NCBI RefSeq assembly: GCF_028583425.1
Contig: NC_072796.1
Coordinates: 143,229,464 to 143,293,463 of the forward strand
Source: Eublepharis macularius
Taxonomy: Eukaryota; Chordata; Lepidosauria; Squamata; Eublepharidae
Direction: 5' to 3'
Length of the DNA stretch: 64,000 nt
Part shown: piece by piece, positions 1 through 11,465 of the stretch
Position numbering within the stretch: the first letter of the stretch is position 1
How the letters are laid out: each line of letters starts with the position of its first letter
The notes under the pieces: generated by a model
Database searches by the model: none
The model's input: only the letters and a program-made list of their open reading frames with translations
Told to the model about the DNA's origin: nothing
Position numbers and translations under genes: made by a program

Positions 1-277
1 TAGGAAACATTTTCCCGCTTCGGGTAAACCCAAAGCAGGAAACCCAATTTTTTCCCGGGTGCACACCCCTGCTTCCAAGGTCTCTTCTGGCCGCAGCTGC
101 CCATCTTGGCCGCCAGTGGCAGCAAGGAGCTGCTGTTCCCTCCCTGACCCAGCTCACCCCCCTTCCTGCTTGGATAGGATTCTGGGGAGGAGGGGGCTCT
201 GCCGCCGCCTCTCGTTGGTGCGTTCGAGCTGCTTCCCTCTCCCACTGATTGCTTGCCTGCCTTTCTGTGCCTCACAG

Positions 278-1044
278 GTCATCCCTGGGTCTGGGCCTCC
301 TCTCTGCTCTGGGGTGTGTGTTCGGAACCTACCTGATGGTCTTGGCGGCCTTCAGCCCCTGCCCACCGTTGGTGGGCAGCCCCAGAGGAGTGGCACTGGT
401 GGTGAGTATGGCAGCGGCTTCTGAGAAGAGCGCAGAGCACCTGTGGGGGAGGGGAGGGTGGGGAGCATGGGGAGCCAGTGCCCTCCAGGGCTCCCTCTGG
501 TTTCATATCCTTCTCCAAGGCAAGACCAGGTCCTGCCGGGCCTCGCGGAGCACCTAGTCCCTCTCCAGGTTTGGCTGGAGGACATGACCCTTCATGTGCC
601 TGAGCTCTGGTTGGGCACAAATGGGCATTCTGCCCCCATTCTTCCGGCATTTGAGTAGAATGGAATACCCAGAGAGGCACCCATGTTTAAGGAATGCAAA
701 GGGAAGGCGCGGATTCCTCACAGCAGTCAGGGCAGAAGGAATCTAGCCCTCCTCCTTGGCAGGGCCCAGCCTGCTGCCTGAGCAGGGGGTCCTGGTGCTG
801 CCCCGCCTCTGAGGCCGTCTTCTCCCGGCAGGTGATCTCTTGGGTCCTCTTCATGGGCCTCTTCTCCTACCTGAAAGTGGTGATCGGCAGCCTGCTGCAC
901 GAGGCAGGCCATGCGGCCCTGGTCTGGTGTGGCACCATCATCCAGGTGGGCTCGCTGGTGGGAGCCCTCATCATGTTCCCCCTCACCAGCATCTACCACC
1001 TCTTCCGCAGTGGGATGGACTGCGTGGACAGCTGCAGGATGTGA
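278..1044 (+). CDS. SLC52A2: Riboflavin transporter, SLC52A2-like (last two coding exons only)
   Basis: Membrane carrier that brings riboflavin into cells. Two exons are seen. Exon 278-401 (124 nt) follows an acceptor ending in cacag and ends before gtgagt. Exon 832-1044 (213 nt) follows ggcag and ends in TGA. The first reads through [16 protein letters not shown], the second through [23 protein letters not shown] and [10 protein letters not shown]. They cover the last transmembrane helices and a Cys-containing C-terminus. From memory of the human proteins, SPCPPLVG and TSIYH.F match RFVT2 better than RFVT3. The first base of exon 278 completes an Arg codon, as at the matching junction of the second copy at 21754. 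The N-terminal two thirds lie left of the window. The transporter family is certain; the paralogue name is an inference. Confidence 0.85.
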
Positions 1045-4017
1045 GCAAGGAAGAGACCGGTTGCGATGGGACCAAGCCCGCCTTCTGGGACTAGGATTTG
1101 ACTTCCCTCCAGATCCTGGTGGGGGAAAAGCCAGGCTGCAGAATTGCCTTTCTCCCGTGGTGGCCACGTGATCCGCTTAGCACTTAGGGTCCATAGCTGC
1201 ACTTCTTGCTGTCTGTGGGGTTTCTCTGGCCACCTCCTGGCTGTGCTGAGGCCTCCAGGCATCCCCTCCTGCTCTTGCCTGTATGGCGAGCATCACAAAT
1301 GCTCTTTATTTTCCATGTGTGGGAAAAGCTTTGCCTTTGTTCCAAAGGAGTATGTCCTTTCTGCCCCCCCCCCCGACAAGCACTTTCTCCTTGCCTCCAG
1401 AGTAATCCTCTCTCCTCTCTCTGCTCAGCCTGTCTGCAATGGAGGGTTTTCCTCCACCTCCCGCCCCCCAACTTCCCAATCGCTTGGAAAATTCACATTC
1501 CAGCCATGGCCACCCTGTACCAGTGAGTGGCTAAATGCTCTTCCAGGCAAGCCTGTGCTCTCTCAGCTGGGCAGCCCCGCCTGCCCGCCCCCTTCCTTGG
1601 GAGAGTGAGCACGCACACTGCCCCAGCAGCAGCCTTCCTCCCGTTTCAGAATCCTACTACTGCCACAAGCCTCCAAGTGAGTAGGGAGGGGTCACTCCGA
1701 GGAGCAGGGCAAGCCGCAGCCTCCTTCGGTGAGAGGCTGTTTTGCCCCGTCCCTATGTGGGAGGGATGCTCTGTCCAGAAAGAACGCCACTGCGTAAAGC
1801 CTTGGGACCAGGGCTGCTGCGCCTGTGCTGTCCTCAGTGCTTTCCTGTCCCTCGCCCTTCCTTTTGCCGGCTGAGTATGCAGGTCGCTTGGATTTCTGTG
1901 CTGGCAGCGATGCTTTGGGGTTTCCAAGGGGATGCAGGCAAGCGCTGGGGCTGGGGCTGTATCCAGCAGCTGGGCTCAGGGTGTGCTGGAGGGGCCTTTT
2001 GTCGAGAATACATTTTTCTACTTCAGACGTGGCTTATTTGAGTGCTGTGTAGGGGAGGAGGGTGTCTCATAGCCCCTTCCTGGAGAGAGCACAGAGAGGC
2101 ACAGGCTGTGAGCCTCAGCCAGGCCAGGGATTCACAGGACTGGGAATGGGAGACGGGAGGCCATGTGAGCCGGGCATCAAAGAAGTGAGGCCTCTGCAGG
2201 TGCGAAACAGAGCTTTTCCTTCTCTCCTCAATGAGTTTGGTTCTCCAGTATGGGCCTCGTAGACCCCCCCCCCAGTGCCAGTCTTCGGCGTTCCAGAAGA
2301 GCTGAAGCCCCCACCGTTCACTGCCCAAATTGCATTGGAGGATGTTGGCCCCCTTTGTTTCCCGGGTTTGGGAGGAGGGAGACCGTCCACACGCCCTGTG
2401 GGGGGGGGGGATAGTCGAGCACCCCTGGGCAGGTGTCTTCCGAGCGGTGCGTTCTCCTCCCAGAACGTCTGCCCTGTTTTCAGGCCTCCATCTGCAAAGG
2501 GGAGGGGGCTCAAAACCGGCTCCGTTGCGGGAGTGGTCTTCTGTGGCGCTCTGGTCGTCGTCGCTGTGGCGGTTCCTTGAGGGAAAAGCATGAAGTGGGT
2601 CTCCCTGAGGTCTGTGCATTGGGGGGCTGGCAGAGAGGTAACGGACCGGCCTTCATCCCAGCCAGCCGGACCACGGATTTGCGCCTGTTCCCGCATTGCA
2701 TCTCCCACAGTAGTAGAAGAGAAGCCCCCAAGAAATTCTCAAGCAGTGGAATGTGCAGCCTCCCCCCCCCCCCAATACAATAGTCTGAACCTCAAGGCCA
2801 TGCTTAGCTGTCCTGCTGAACAGCCTTTGATACTCTCCATACATGTTTCCTTAGCATCGCCGTGTCTGGCCGTGAATCCCTTAAATTCGGCACAGTGTGA
2901 AGCCTTCAGCAGGATCCCTGGGCACCCCTTCGACTGCTGCCCGTTGTGTCAGGATCATGGGACGAGCAGGCTGCCTGCCTCCTGACTTGGGCGTGTGCAG
3001 GGAGCAGAGAGTGACTTCAGCGTGGCAAGCCTCGTGATGCTGCCAGGGCCAAATTTAGTTGCCTGCTGGGAGGCATTCTGGAAGGTGGCGTCCGTGTGAT
3101 GCCCTCTCTCCGGAGGAGCAGTCCCGCCTGGCCACTGGCGTTTTGTCTAAAGCAAGACACTTCGCTCTTCAACAGAAGCTGTGGTACTGGAGTGCAATGA
3201 TTTTATTCAGTGGCTTACAAGGAAGACAACGCTCGGTGCCTAAATAAGGTGAAGGGTTCTTTCAGGATGTGAAGGGAAGGTCTCGCACATCCCTCCCTCG
3301 TTCCTTCGTGTTGGCTCCACTGAAGTCCGAAAATCCCACAGCCGTCTCAAGTCTCTGCTCTGCAACACCGCCCCTTCCCCTGGTTCCCTGGCAGTGCCAA
3401 AAAAGGCCCAGTGACTGAGAATGCCTCCTGCGAGGCAGAGTTGCGCATCCAGTAGTCTGTACCTGTGTTGCTATTGAAGGGCTCCGCCTAGTTGCTGTAT
3501 TGCCCGCTTCCCTCCTGCAAGCTAGCGCTGGGTGACTGATTGCGGTTTTGCTCTTGGGCGATCGTGCTGGAGGGTTGGTGACTTACCTGCTGCCCTCCCT
3601 GGAAACACAATGTGGTGTGTTTGCAGACGATAGGCTACAAGCTTTCAAAGTATAAGTGACTTTGATAAAGGAATAAAAAGAATACCCATCTGTTCAAGTG
3701 TTCAGGATGAGCAAAGGTACCAAAAAAAGGTGAAAATCCACAGTCCCCTTTCCTTATCCTACACTCGGAACGACTCCTAAATGGCGCTTGAATAGGACAG
3801 GCTAGCTCAGCTTGAAGCTGCAGTATTTAAAATGCCCCATTACCCACCTCGTTCTCTGAGATCGGGACTTCTCCCTATTGTCCCTGACCGTGCGGGCAAG
3901 ATGGAATCCCTGGGTAAAAGCTCTCCCCTCCGTGGCTGGTCTCTCCCCAAAGGGCAGGTCCAGACAGAAGAGCAAGAGAGCTTCTCTGGGTCTAGAGAAT
4001 TCACAGTTTCCCTTCTA
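1045..4017 (+). other. 3' flank of the SLC52A2-like gene, no further gene seen
   Basis: About 3 kb follows the stop codon. It holds C and G homopolymers (for example near 1364, 2265, 2401 and 2764) but no exon I can support. The first AATAAA on this strand is at 3672-3677, so a long 3' UTR is possible but not shown. Open frames here overlap on both strands and have no recognisable content. Confidence 0.4.
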
Positions 4018-4101
4018 TCTCCACTTACCTCTGTATCTGAAGATGGAAGCTTTGACTCTCGAAAGCCGATACCCTAAAAATCTTGCTGGTCTCTAAGGTG
4101 C
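4018..4101. mobile_element. MITE-like element, left part (split by the CR1 LINE)
   Basis: The stretch holding gctttgactctcgaaagc and then ggtctctaaggtgc matches one end of a small element also present at 12646-12974 and about 46266-46634. The remainder continues at 7713, on the other side of the LINE. The outer left boundary is approximate. I do not have a confident family name; length and flanking duplication at the other copy suggest a non-autonomous DNA transposon. Confidence 0.55.
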
Positions 4102-7100
4102 GAAGGTAGCGGACATCACGCGGGTTCTAGATGGGTTGGTAGACAGTGCTGGGGAGGAGCCAGTGGTCGTGGTACATGTTGGTGCCAACGATGTGGGGAA
4201 ATGCAAGCGTGAGGTCCTGGAGGAAAAATTTAGGCTGCTAGGCAGGAAACTCAAGGCCAGGACCTCCAAGGCAGCCTCCTCAGAAGTGCTGCCTGTTCCA
4301 CGCGCAGGTCCAGAGAGACAGGCTCAGATGAGGAGTCTCAATGTGTGGATGAGACGATGGTGTGGGGAGGAAGGGTTCAAGTTTGTGAGGCACTGGGATG
4401 CTTTTTGAACAAGTGGGAGCTGCACAAAAGAGACGGTCTCCACTTGTCCCGAGAAGGAACCAGGCTGCTGGCGCTTAAAATCAAAATGGTGGCAGAGCAG
4501 TTTTTAAACTGAATCTTGGCGGAAGGCTGACAGGAGACAAAATTACTTTTCTATAGGGAAATGGACTAGAGTTGTCCACTGAGACAGTGACAGACAATAT
4601 GGACTGCCTGGCAAGGTCTCGAGGCAGCGGGAGGAAGGTTGCGGGCCGAACATGCCTGGGAAATTATAGATGTTTTTGTGCGAATGCTAGAAGTGTCCGA
4701 GGTGAACTCGGGGAGTTGGAATGCTTAGTGTTGGGGGGAAACACAGACAGTGGGCATTACAGAAACTTGGTGGGATGAGGAAAACTAGCAAGAGACAGCA
4801 ATTCCTGGATATAAATTATATCGTAAGGATAGGAAGGGAAGGGTTGGAGGTGGGGTGGCTCTGTATGTTAGAGAGTGTATACAGTCCAGTAAGACTGAGA
4901 AGGTAAGAGAATTAGATTCACTTCTGGAAATGCTATGGATTGAAATAATGGGCCCAAAAGGAAACTCAACTCTAGGAGTTTGTTATCGCCCACCGGATCA
5001 AAAGATAAAGGATGATTATAACATGATGAAAGAAATAAGGATAGCGGCTAGACGGAATAACTGTGTAGTAATAGGTGATTTCAATTACCCGCACATTGAT
5101 TGGGTCAACGTGTGTTCAGGTCGGGAGAAAGAGACTGAGTTTCTAGATGCTCTCAATGACTGTGCTATGGAGCAGATGGTTGCAGGACCCACCAGGGGAG
5201 AGGCGATCCTGGACTTGGTCCTAAGTAATGCCCAAGATTTGGTGAGAGATGTAAAAGTGGTTGCACCGCTTGGGAACAGTGACCATAATGTTACTGAGTT
5301 CAGCATTTGCATAAATAGGGAGTTGCCCAGAAATGTTATTGAGTTCAGCATTTGCATAAATAGGGAGTTGCCCAAAAAGAACAACACAACCACTTTTAAC
5401 TTTAATAAAGGTAACTTCTCTGAGATGAGGGGGCATGTGAAGAAGAAACTGAAAGGTCAAAAGGGTCAAAACCCTTGGGGAAGCTTGGAGACTCTTTAAA
5501 ACTACAGTCCTAGAAGCTCAGATAAAATATATACCACAGGTTAGGAAAGGCACAAATAGGTATTAAAAAAAAGCCTGCGTGGTTAACAGACAAAGTGAAG
5601 GAAGCTATAAAAGGTAAGAAGGTTTCCTTTAAAAGGTGGCGAGCTAGTCGGAGTGAGATATATAAAAGGGAACACAGGCTGTGGCAAAGAAAATGCAAGT
5701 CTGTGATCAGGCAGACAAAAAGGTACTATGGGGAACACATCGCAAAAAACATAAAGACCCAACAATAAACGTTTCTTCAAATATATTAGAGGCAGGAAAC
5801 CAGCCAGGGAGGCAGTGGGGCCCCTGGATAATCAAGGAGTAAAAGGATTACTGAAGGACGATAGGGAAATGGCCGAGAAGCTAAATGCATTTTTTGCTTC
5901 TGTCTTCACTGTAAAAGATGAGAGGGGCTTGCCCACTCCAGAACCGCTGATTTTGGGAGGACTGTTGAAAGACCTGAGTCAGATTGAGGTGACGAGAGAG
6001 GAGGTCCTATGACTGATAGACAATTTAAAAACTAACAAATCACCAGGCCCAGATGGCAGACTTCCAAGAGTTCTGAAAGAACTCAAATGTGAACTTGTGG
6101 ATCTCCTGACAAAGATATGTCACCTTTCATTAACATCTGACTCCATTCCTGAGGACTGGAAGGGTAGCTAATGTCACCCCCATCTTTAAAAAGGGTTCGA
6201 GAGGAGATCCGGGAAATTACAGGCCAGTCAGTCTAACGTCAATACCGGGTAAGTTGGTGGAAACCTTTATTAAAGAGAAAATTAGTAGGCACAGTAATGA
6301 ACAAAAGCTATTGGGGAAGACTCAGCATGGGTTCTGTAAGGGAAGATCTTGTCTCACGAACCTGTTAGAGTTCTTTGAGGGAGTGAACAAACACGTGGAC
6401 AAGGGGGAACCAACAGATGTTGTCTACCTGGACTTCCAGAAAGCTTTTGATAAAGTTCCTCATCAAAGGCTGCTGAGTAAGCTCAATAGTCATGGGGTAA
6501 AAGGACGAGTCCTCTTGTGGATCAAAAAGGGGCTAATGAATAGGAAACAGAGAGTGAGCATAAATGGGCAACATTCACAGTGGAAGGTGGTAAGCAGTGG
6601 GGTACTGCAGGGCTCAGTATTGGGTCCGGTGCTCTTTAACTTGTTCATTAATGATTTGGAGTTGGGAGTAAGCTGTGAAGTGGCTAAGTTTGCCACTAAA
6701 CTGTTCAGGGTGGTGAGAACCAGGGAGGATTGTGAGGCACTCCAAAGGGATCTGTCGAGGCTGGGCGAGTGGGCGTCAACGTGGCAAATGAGGTTCAACG
6801 TGGCCAAGTGCAAAGTAATGCACATTGGGGCCCAAAATCCCAAATATAAATACACAATGATGGGGTCCAAACTGGCGGAGACTGACCAAGAGAGAGATCT
6901 TGGAGTCGTGGTGGATAACTCACGGAAAATGTCGATACAGTGTGTGACAGCAGTAAAAAAGGCCAACACTATGCTGGGGATTATTAGGAAGGGAATTGAA
7001 AACAAATCAGCTAGTATCCTAATGCCCCTGAATAAATCAATGGTACGGCCTCATTTGGAATACTGTGTACAATTCTGGTCACCACACCATAAAAAAGATA

Positions 7101-7704
7101 TTATAGCCCTGGAAAAAGTGCAGAAAAGGGCAACTAGAATGATTAAAGGGATGGAATACTTCCCCTATGAAGAAAGGTTAAAGCGCTTGGGACTCTCTAG
7201 CTTGGAGAAACGATGACTGAGGGGTGACATGATAGAGGTTGACAAGATTATGCATGGGATAGAGAAAGTAGAGAAAGAAGTATTTTTCTCCCTTTCTCAC
7301 AGTACAAGAACTCGTGGGCACTCAATGAAATTGCTGAGCAGTCGGGTCAAAACGGATAAAAGGAATTACTTCTTCACTCAAAGGGAGATCAACACATGGA
7401 ATTCACTGCCTCAGGAGGTGGTGGCAGCTTCAAGCATAGACAGCTTCAAGAAGGGATTGGATAAAGATATGGAGCAGAGGTCCATCAGTGGCTATTAGCC
7501 ACAAGGTCTAGATGGAACTCTCTGTCTAGGGCAGCGAGGCTCTGTATTCTTGGGGTTTGGGGGGCAATCAGTGGGAGGGCTTCTAATGTCCCTTCCCCAC
7601 TGGCAGACCTCCTGAGGACACCTGGGGTTTTGGCCACTGTGTGATGCAGAGTGTTGGACTGGAGGGGCCATTGGCCTGATCCAACATGGCTTCTCTTATG
7701 CTCT
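4102..7704 (+). mobile_element. CR1-type LINE, nearly full length, inactive
   Basis: Three parts are readable. At 4130-4500 is an ORF1-type SGNH esterase-like domain, with HVGANDVG and, further on, DGLHLSREG. At about 4700-5500 is an apurinic-type endonuclease, with LGVCYRPPD, GDFNYPHIDW and GNSDHN. At about 5515-7498 is a reverse transcriptase, with LKTNKSPGPDG, NYRPVSLTS, LDFQKAFDKVPH, SSGVLQGSVLGPVLF and MRFNVAKCKVMHIG. It ends in a CR1/L3-like 3' tail at about 7704. Several stops and frame changes break it. The catalytic FADD box reads KFATKLF near 6687-6707, so both aspartates are missing. The 8-mer taaggtgc occurs at 4094-4101 and again at 7705-7712 and may be a target duplication. Confidence 0.9.
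5287..5376 (+). repeat. 45-bp tandem duplication inside the LINE endonuclease
   Basis: Two nearly identical 45-bp units lie head to tail at 5287-5331 and 5332-5376. They keep the frame and give a 15-residue repeat, NVTEFSICINRELPR then NVIEFSICINRELPK. The duplication follows the GNSDHN motif at the end of the endonuclease domain. Confidence 0.9.
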
Positions 7705-7712
7705 TAAGGTGC

Positions 7713-7757
7713 CGCAGGACTCTGGTCCTACCGTAGACCAATGCAGCTACTGGCGTG
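7713..7757. mobile_element. MITE-like element, right part
   Basis: Directly after the LINE the sequence resumes with cgcaggactctggtcctac and agaccaatgcagctac. This is the other end of the element begun at 4018. It shows that the LINE landed in an older copy of this repeat. Confidence 0.55.
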
Positions 7758-10164
7758 AAGCTGTCCCATGTAAGTTTGTCACTCGTGAAGGGTGTGAGGT
7801 GGTGATCCAGTAATACGTGTAAAAGGAAGCCTCCTGTGCTTGGTGTTGGGGGACACCCTCTTCCCTGCCGGCTCTGAGTTTGCAGCCAGGTTTCAATGGA
7901 GTCACAAGGACTGAAATATTGGGGTGAATTCGGGGGGGGGGCACTTCTCCCCACAGGATATTGAACTGCTTACTGTATCTCCTCAACTTTTCCAGGGCAA
8001 GACCCACCTATAACTCCTAGTCAGTAGCCTAGGGCCCACAGATCTGCAAGCTTGTGGGAGGGGGGCTCTGAACCTGCTAAAGAGGAATTCTCCCCCCCCC
8101 CTCCTGAAGTCCTTGCTGTGCAGCTCCTCTTCTCGGCCTGCACGCAGGGAAATGCGGGAGGCAAAGCGCCCAGCGGTGTATTTTTATTTATGTTCTTTAT
8201 AGTTAACGTTTCTCACTGAGCCTTAAGGCAAATCACACGGGGTGTAAAATGCTGGCTGGGCCATGCAGTGAGCAACGCAGTACAGGAAGCCCAATAGTGG
8301 GCCGCTGATTCTTGCCAAAGGTATTCCAGGGCCTCACGACCCACCAGGTGGGACTCCGTGGCCGAGCCGAGGGCCCCGACTCTGCTGGGAATTCAGTTGC
8401 GCATGGGAGGGAGGCACCCCCCACCAGAGCCATCCCGTCTTCTCAACGGGGGGAGCTTCAGGCCCGGGGGATGTTTGGACAGGGCGGGCTCAGGCCAGGA
8501 CACAGCAGCAGCACCCCCCGCCTCACGTCCCATCGGGACTTGCGCTTGCGCCTCCGGAACTGCTGGCTGGCTGGCGGTTCTCCGTGCGTCAGGCCCTGCC
8601 TCTCAACCAGGACGGAGGTGGCAGAAACGAATAGCCGCGGACTCGGCTGCCCCTCAGGGTAGACCCGGGATTAGGAAACTTCGTCCCTGCAGGGACCCAT
8701 TGACGCCAGAGTGGGCCTGTAGCTAAACGATACAGCTCCAGTCAGCATAGGGTATATTAGACGTGTTGCAGTTTTCAGCGTGTCAGAAAGAAGCTAAAGG
8801 CATAATTTCATTAGAAACAGATGGGGGGGGGGTCCAATTTCAGCAGTGGTGCTTCCCTGCCCTTGGTTAGTTGACTAACTGCATGTTACAGTTTGTCCGG
8901 GGATATCCTCGGGCTGGCTTGAGAGTGTCTTCTGGAGCTCTCCTCTTCCCCGGTGGGTATGGGCCTGATTCAGATTGGAGCTGTGGCACACGGAGACAGG
9001 AAGCTTAGGCATCCGCCCTGAGCCTGCGAAAGCGGGGAGGGCGGAATATAAATATAATAAATTAAATTAAATTAATTGCCTCCTCCATGCTGTTTTCCGA
9101 ACCTGAAACGGCCCCAGGGAGCCACTGCATGTCTTGATGGAGGCTCCACGTGAATGCATGGGCTGCACAGGACACTTCCCCCAGCAGGGCAAATAGCAGC
9201 TCCCCGAGACCATTCCAGGTCACAAAAAAGGCACAGGAGGGAAGCGTTAGGCTCCCTCTCCATGGGCCGTGGCTCCAGTCTGAACTGGGCCTGCACCCAC
9301 CTAGGAAATATGGAACATTAGAGGACATCTAAGAGTGGAGGGTGTCCCAAAGGAAAATAACACACACAGTTAAGCCCCCCAATGCCAGCATTCAAAGTGG
9401 ATTAGGAATAAATATTTTCATCTTAACCAAAGGTCTGTTCAAAGTTGTCCGTCTCCTTTCATGTTGAGAATTTTTAACTGCAAAGACCTAACGTGCAGGA
9501 AAATGATTCCGTGATGCTACGGGCTGAGGCTGGTCTAACTGCTTTGTCTAATCCATCTTCTTTGGTTCCAGAAGCAGAAATCCGCTCATCAAATTCTTGC
9601 CTCCGTCAGGATTCTTAATAAATAGGAACAATTCAGCAAGGGCCCTGATCAGCTGGCAAGGAAGAAGCTTTCTTTTACAGGCAGCCCAATCCAGAGGAAT
9701 TCTAGTTTTATTTCATTCTTGGGGTGAACGATAACTAATCTGTCAAAAAAAAAAATAGTGCCAACTGGGATATTTTGGTAGGGGTTATTGTCAGATTTAA
9801 CCCAATGGCAAAAATGTGGTTTTCACTCTGGCCTTTTTGCTGCATGTAATTCATATTCCACAAGGTTTGCCTCCAATATATCCCACATCAATATACTCTG
9901 ATCACCACCCAAGAGTTAGGTATCTTTGATTTCACCAGGCCTAAGTCGGTACTGGGTGGTGGGCTCGAAAGGTTAGAGGGATGATGTCACTGCCCAGGGA
10001 GCTCCCCCCCTCCCTTTCCTGCTCGAGGAAAATTCTGGCATTGAAACGGTGCCGTAGCCCTGGTGCTGTTCTGGCAGGCTGGCGTATGGTAGCTAAGCCC
10101 CCAGGGAATGGCTGCAGGTGCCACCTCTTTCTCCCTGGCAGAAAATGTCTATCTTATTTCTGAA
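7758..10164. other. Intergenic DNA, no gene seen
   Basis: No exon or RNA gene can be supported. It contains G and C runs (about 7931, 8090 and 8824). Near 9013-9075 is a short repeat tail reading gccctgagcctgc, then a gggcgga/tataaat motif and an A/T-rich (aaatt)n end, typical of the 3' end of reptile SINEs or LINEs. Confidence 0.5.
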
Positions 10165-10184
10165 TGGCCGCACTTAGATCATGT

Positions 10185-10330
10185 CCATTTATTTACTTAC
10201 TTAATTTACTATCAGCTTTTTGCTTTGAGACTCAAGGAGGATTACAGAATTATAAAGCAATGTAATAGACTGGTATAACGTATACAACAAATAATATTGA
10301 ACAGCACATTAGAGAACAACGAAATAAAAA
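10185..10330 (-). repeat. A/T-rich interspersed repeat tail
   Basis: The tttatttactta start and the gactcaaggaggattacag body look like the reverse complement of the 3' tail of reptile L2/SINE repeats. A related stretch lies at 28748-28912. Boundaries are approximate. Confidence 0.4.
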
Positions 10331-10554
10331 CGGTGCAATACTGCCAATGCAATATAAGGGGAGGCGGGGAAATGGTGTAATATCTTCGCTGACAAAAGTA
10401 CACCTATTCGCTTTGTTAAAATGACCTGTACAATTATCTGTTCTTTATTCTGCAAAATGATAGAAGCGTGAGAGCTTTCTGGCCTCATTGGATGGGACAA
10501 TCCACCATCGGGACGGCAACAGAGACTGCTCAGGTACAGGCAACTGTGCAAACT

Positions 10555-10808
10555 GAGAGCCAGTTTGGTGTAGTGGTTAAGAGCGCGGGACTCTAATCTG
10601 GAGAGCCGGGTTTGATTCCCCACTCCTCCGCTTGAAGCTAGCTGGGTGCCCTTGGGTCAGTCACAGCTCTATCAGAGCTCTCTCAGCCCCACCCACCTCA
10701 CAGGGTGTTTTGTTGTGGGGATAATAATGACATACTTTATAAACCGCTCTGAGTGGGCATTAAGTTGTCCTGAAGGGCGGTATATAAATCGCATGTTGTT
10801 ATTATTAT
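10555..10808 (+). mobile_element. tRNA-derived SINE
   Basis: It begins gagagccagtttggtgtag. A pol III A box (tggtgtagtgg, 10566-10576) and B box (ggtttgattcc, 10609-10619) are spaced as in a tRNA gene. The body carries the cctcacagggtgttttgttg block and ends gggcggtatataaatc plus a (gtt/att)n tail. This is a typical squamate tRNA SINE layout, and this copy is well preserved. Confidence 0.85.
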
Positions 10809-10849
10809 AACTTGCCCCTTTGCCGGGTGGCGACTTCAGTGGGCTTTGC

Positions 10850-11070
10850 TCAGAAAGCTGTAACATAATGGTTAAGTGGTCGGGCTGAGAATCAGTGCTT
10901 TGCTGGTTCAACCCCCACTCCCACCATGAGCCCAGCAGGTGGCCTTGGGTAAGCCCTGCTGTATTGTAGGGACAATAACAACAGTGACTTTGTTCAGCCT
11001 TCTGAGTGGAGCACTAATCTGTCTAGAGGAGCCGTACATAAGCGCAGTTATTATTACTATTAGATGAGTG
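10850..11070 (+). mobile_element. tRNA-derived SINE, diverged copy
   Basis: It has weak A-box-like (aatggttaagtgg) and B-box-like (ggttcaaccc) blocks, the ggccttgggtaagcc block and an attattattactatt tail. It is older than the copy at 10555, since much of the body is changed. Confidence 0.6.
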
Positions 11071-11359
11071 AAGCTTTCAGCGAAGCACAGCAGGCAACGC
11101 AGCCCTTCAAACAGGCGGGTCCTGGGCCGTGGAGGGGTTTGTTGGGAATAACCGGCACCTTGAGATGAACCCAGAAACTAATCGGTGCCGGGTGAGGGTG
11201 TCTTCCCTGTGCTTGCTGAACTCTGGGAGCCCTCCGGGCACGACGGGCACTGTTTTAGCCTGGGGGGTGGTGGTGAGGGGGCAATGGGCGTTGTGGTAAG
11301 ATCGAGACTGGCTCGGGCATTGGCGTGCATGCCAGTCCAGCCCTCCCTTCCTTGCTCCA

Positions 11360-11465
11360 AGCACGGACAAGTGACAGCCTTTCCAATACTTCAAGAGAGT
11401 CACCATGTCCCCCCTCAGCCTTCTCCAAACTGAACATTCCCAGGTCCCTCAGTAGTGACCGTGTT
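11360..11465 (-). mobile_element. CR1 3' fragment
   Basis: Read on the minus strand it encodes a fragment like LKYWKGCHLSVL, matching the C-terminal part of CR1 reverse transcriptase (compare [12 protein letters not shown] in the copy at 13481-13515). Only a short piece remains. Confidence 0.6.

Noticed and set aside
10555-10640. Possible tRNA gene
   Set aside because: The A and B boxes belong to a SINE head; there is no full cloverleaf, and the SINE body follows directly.
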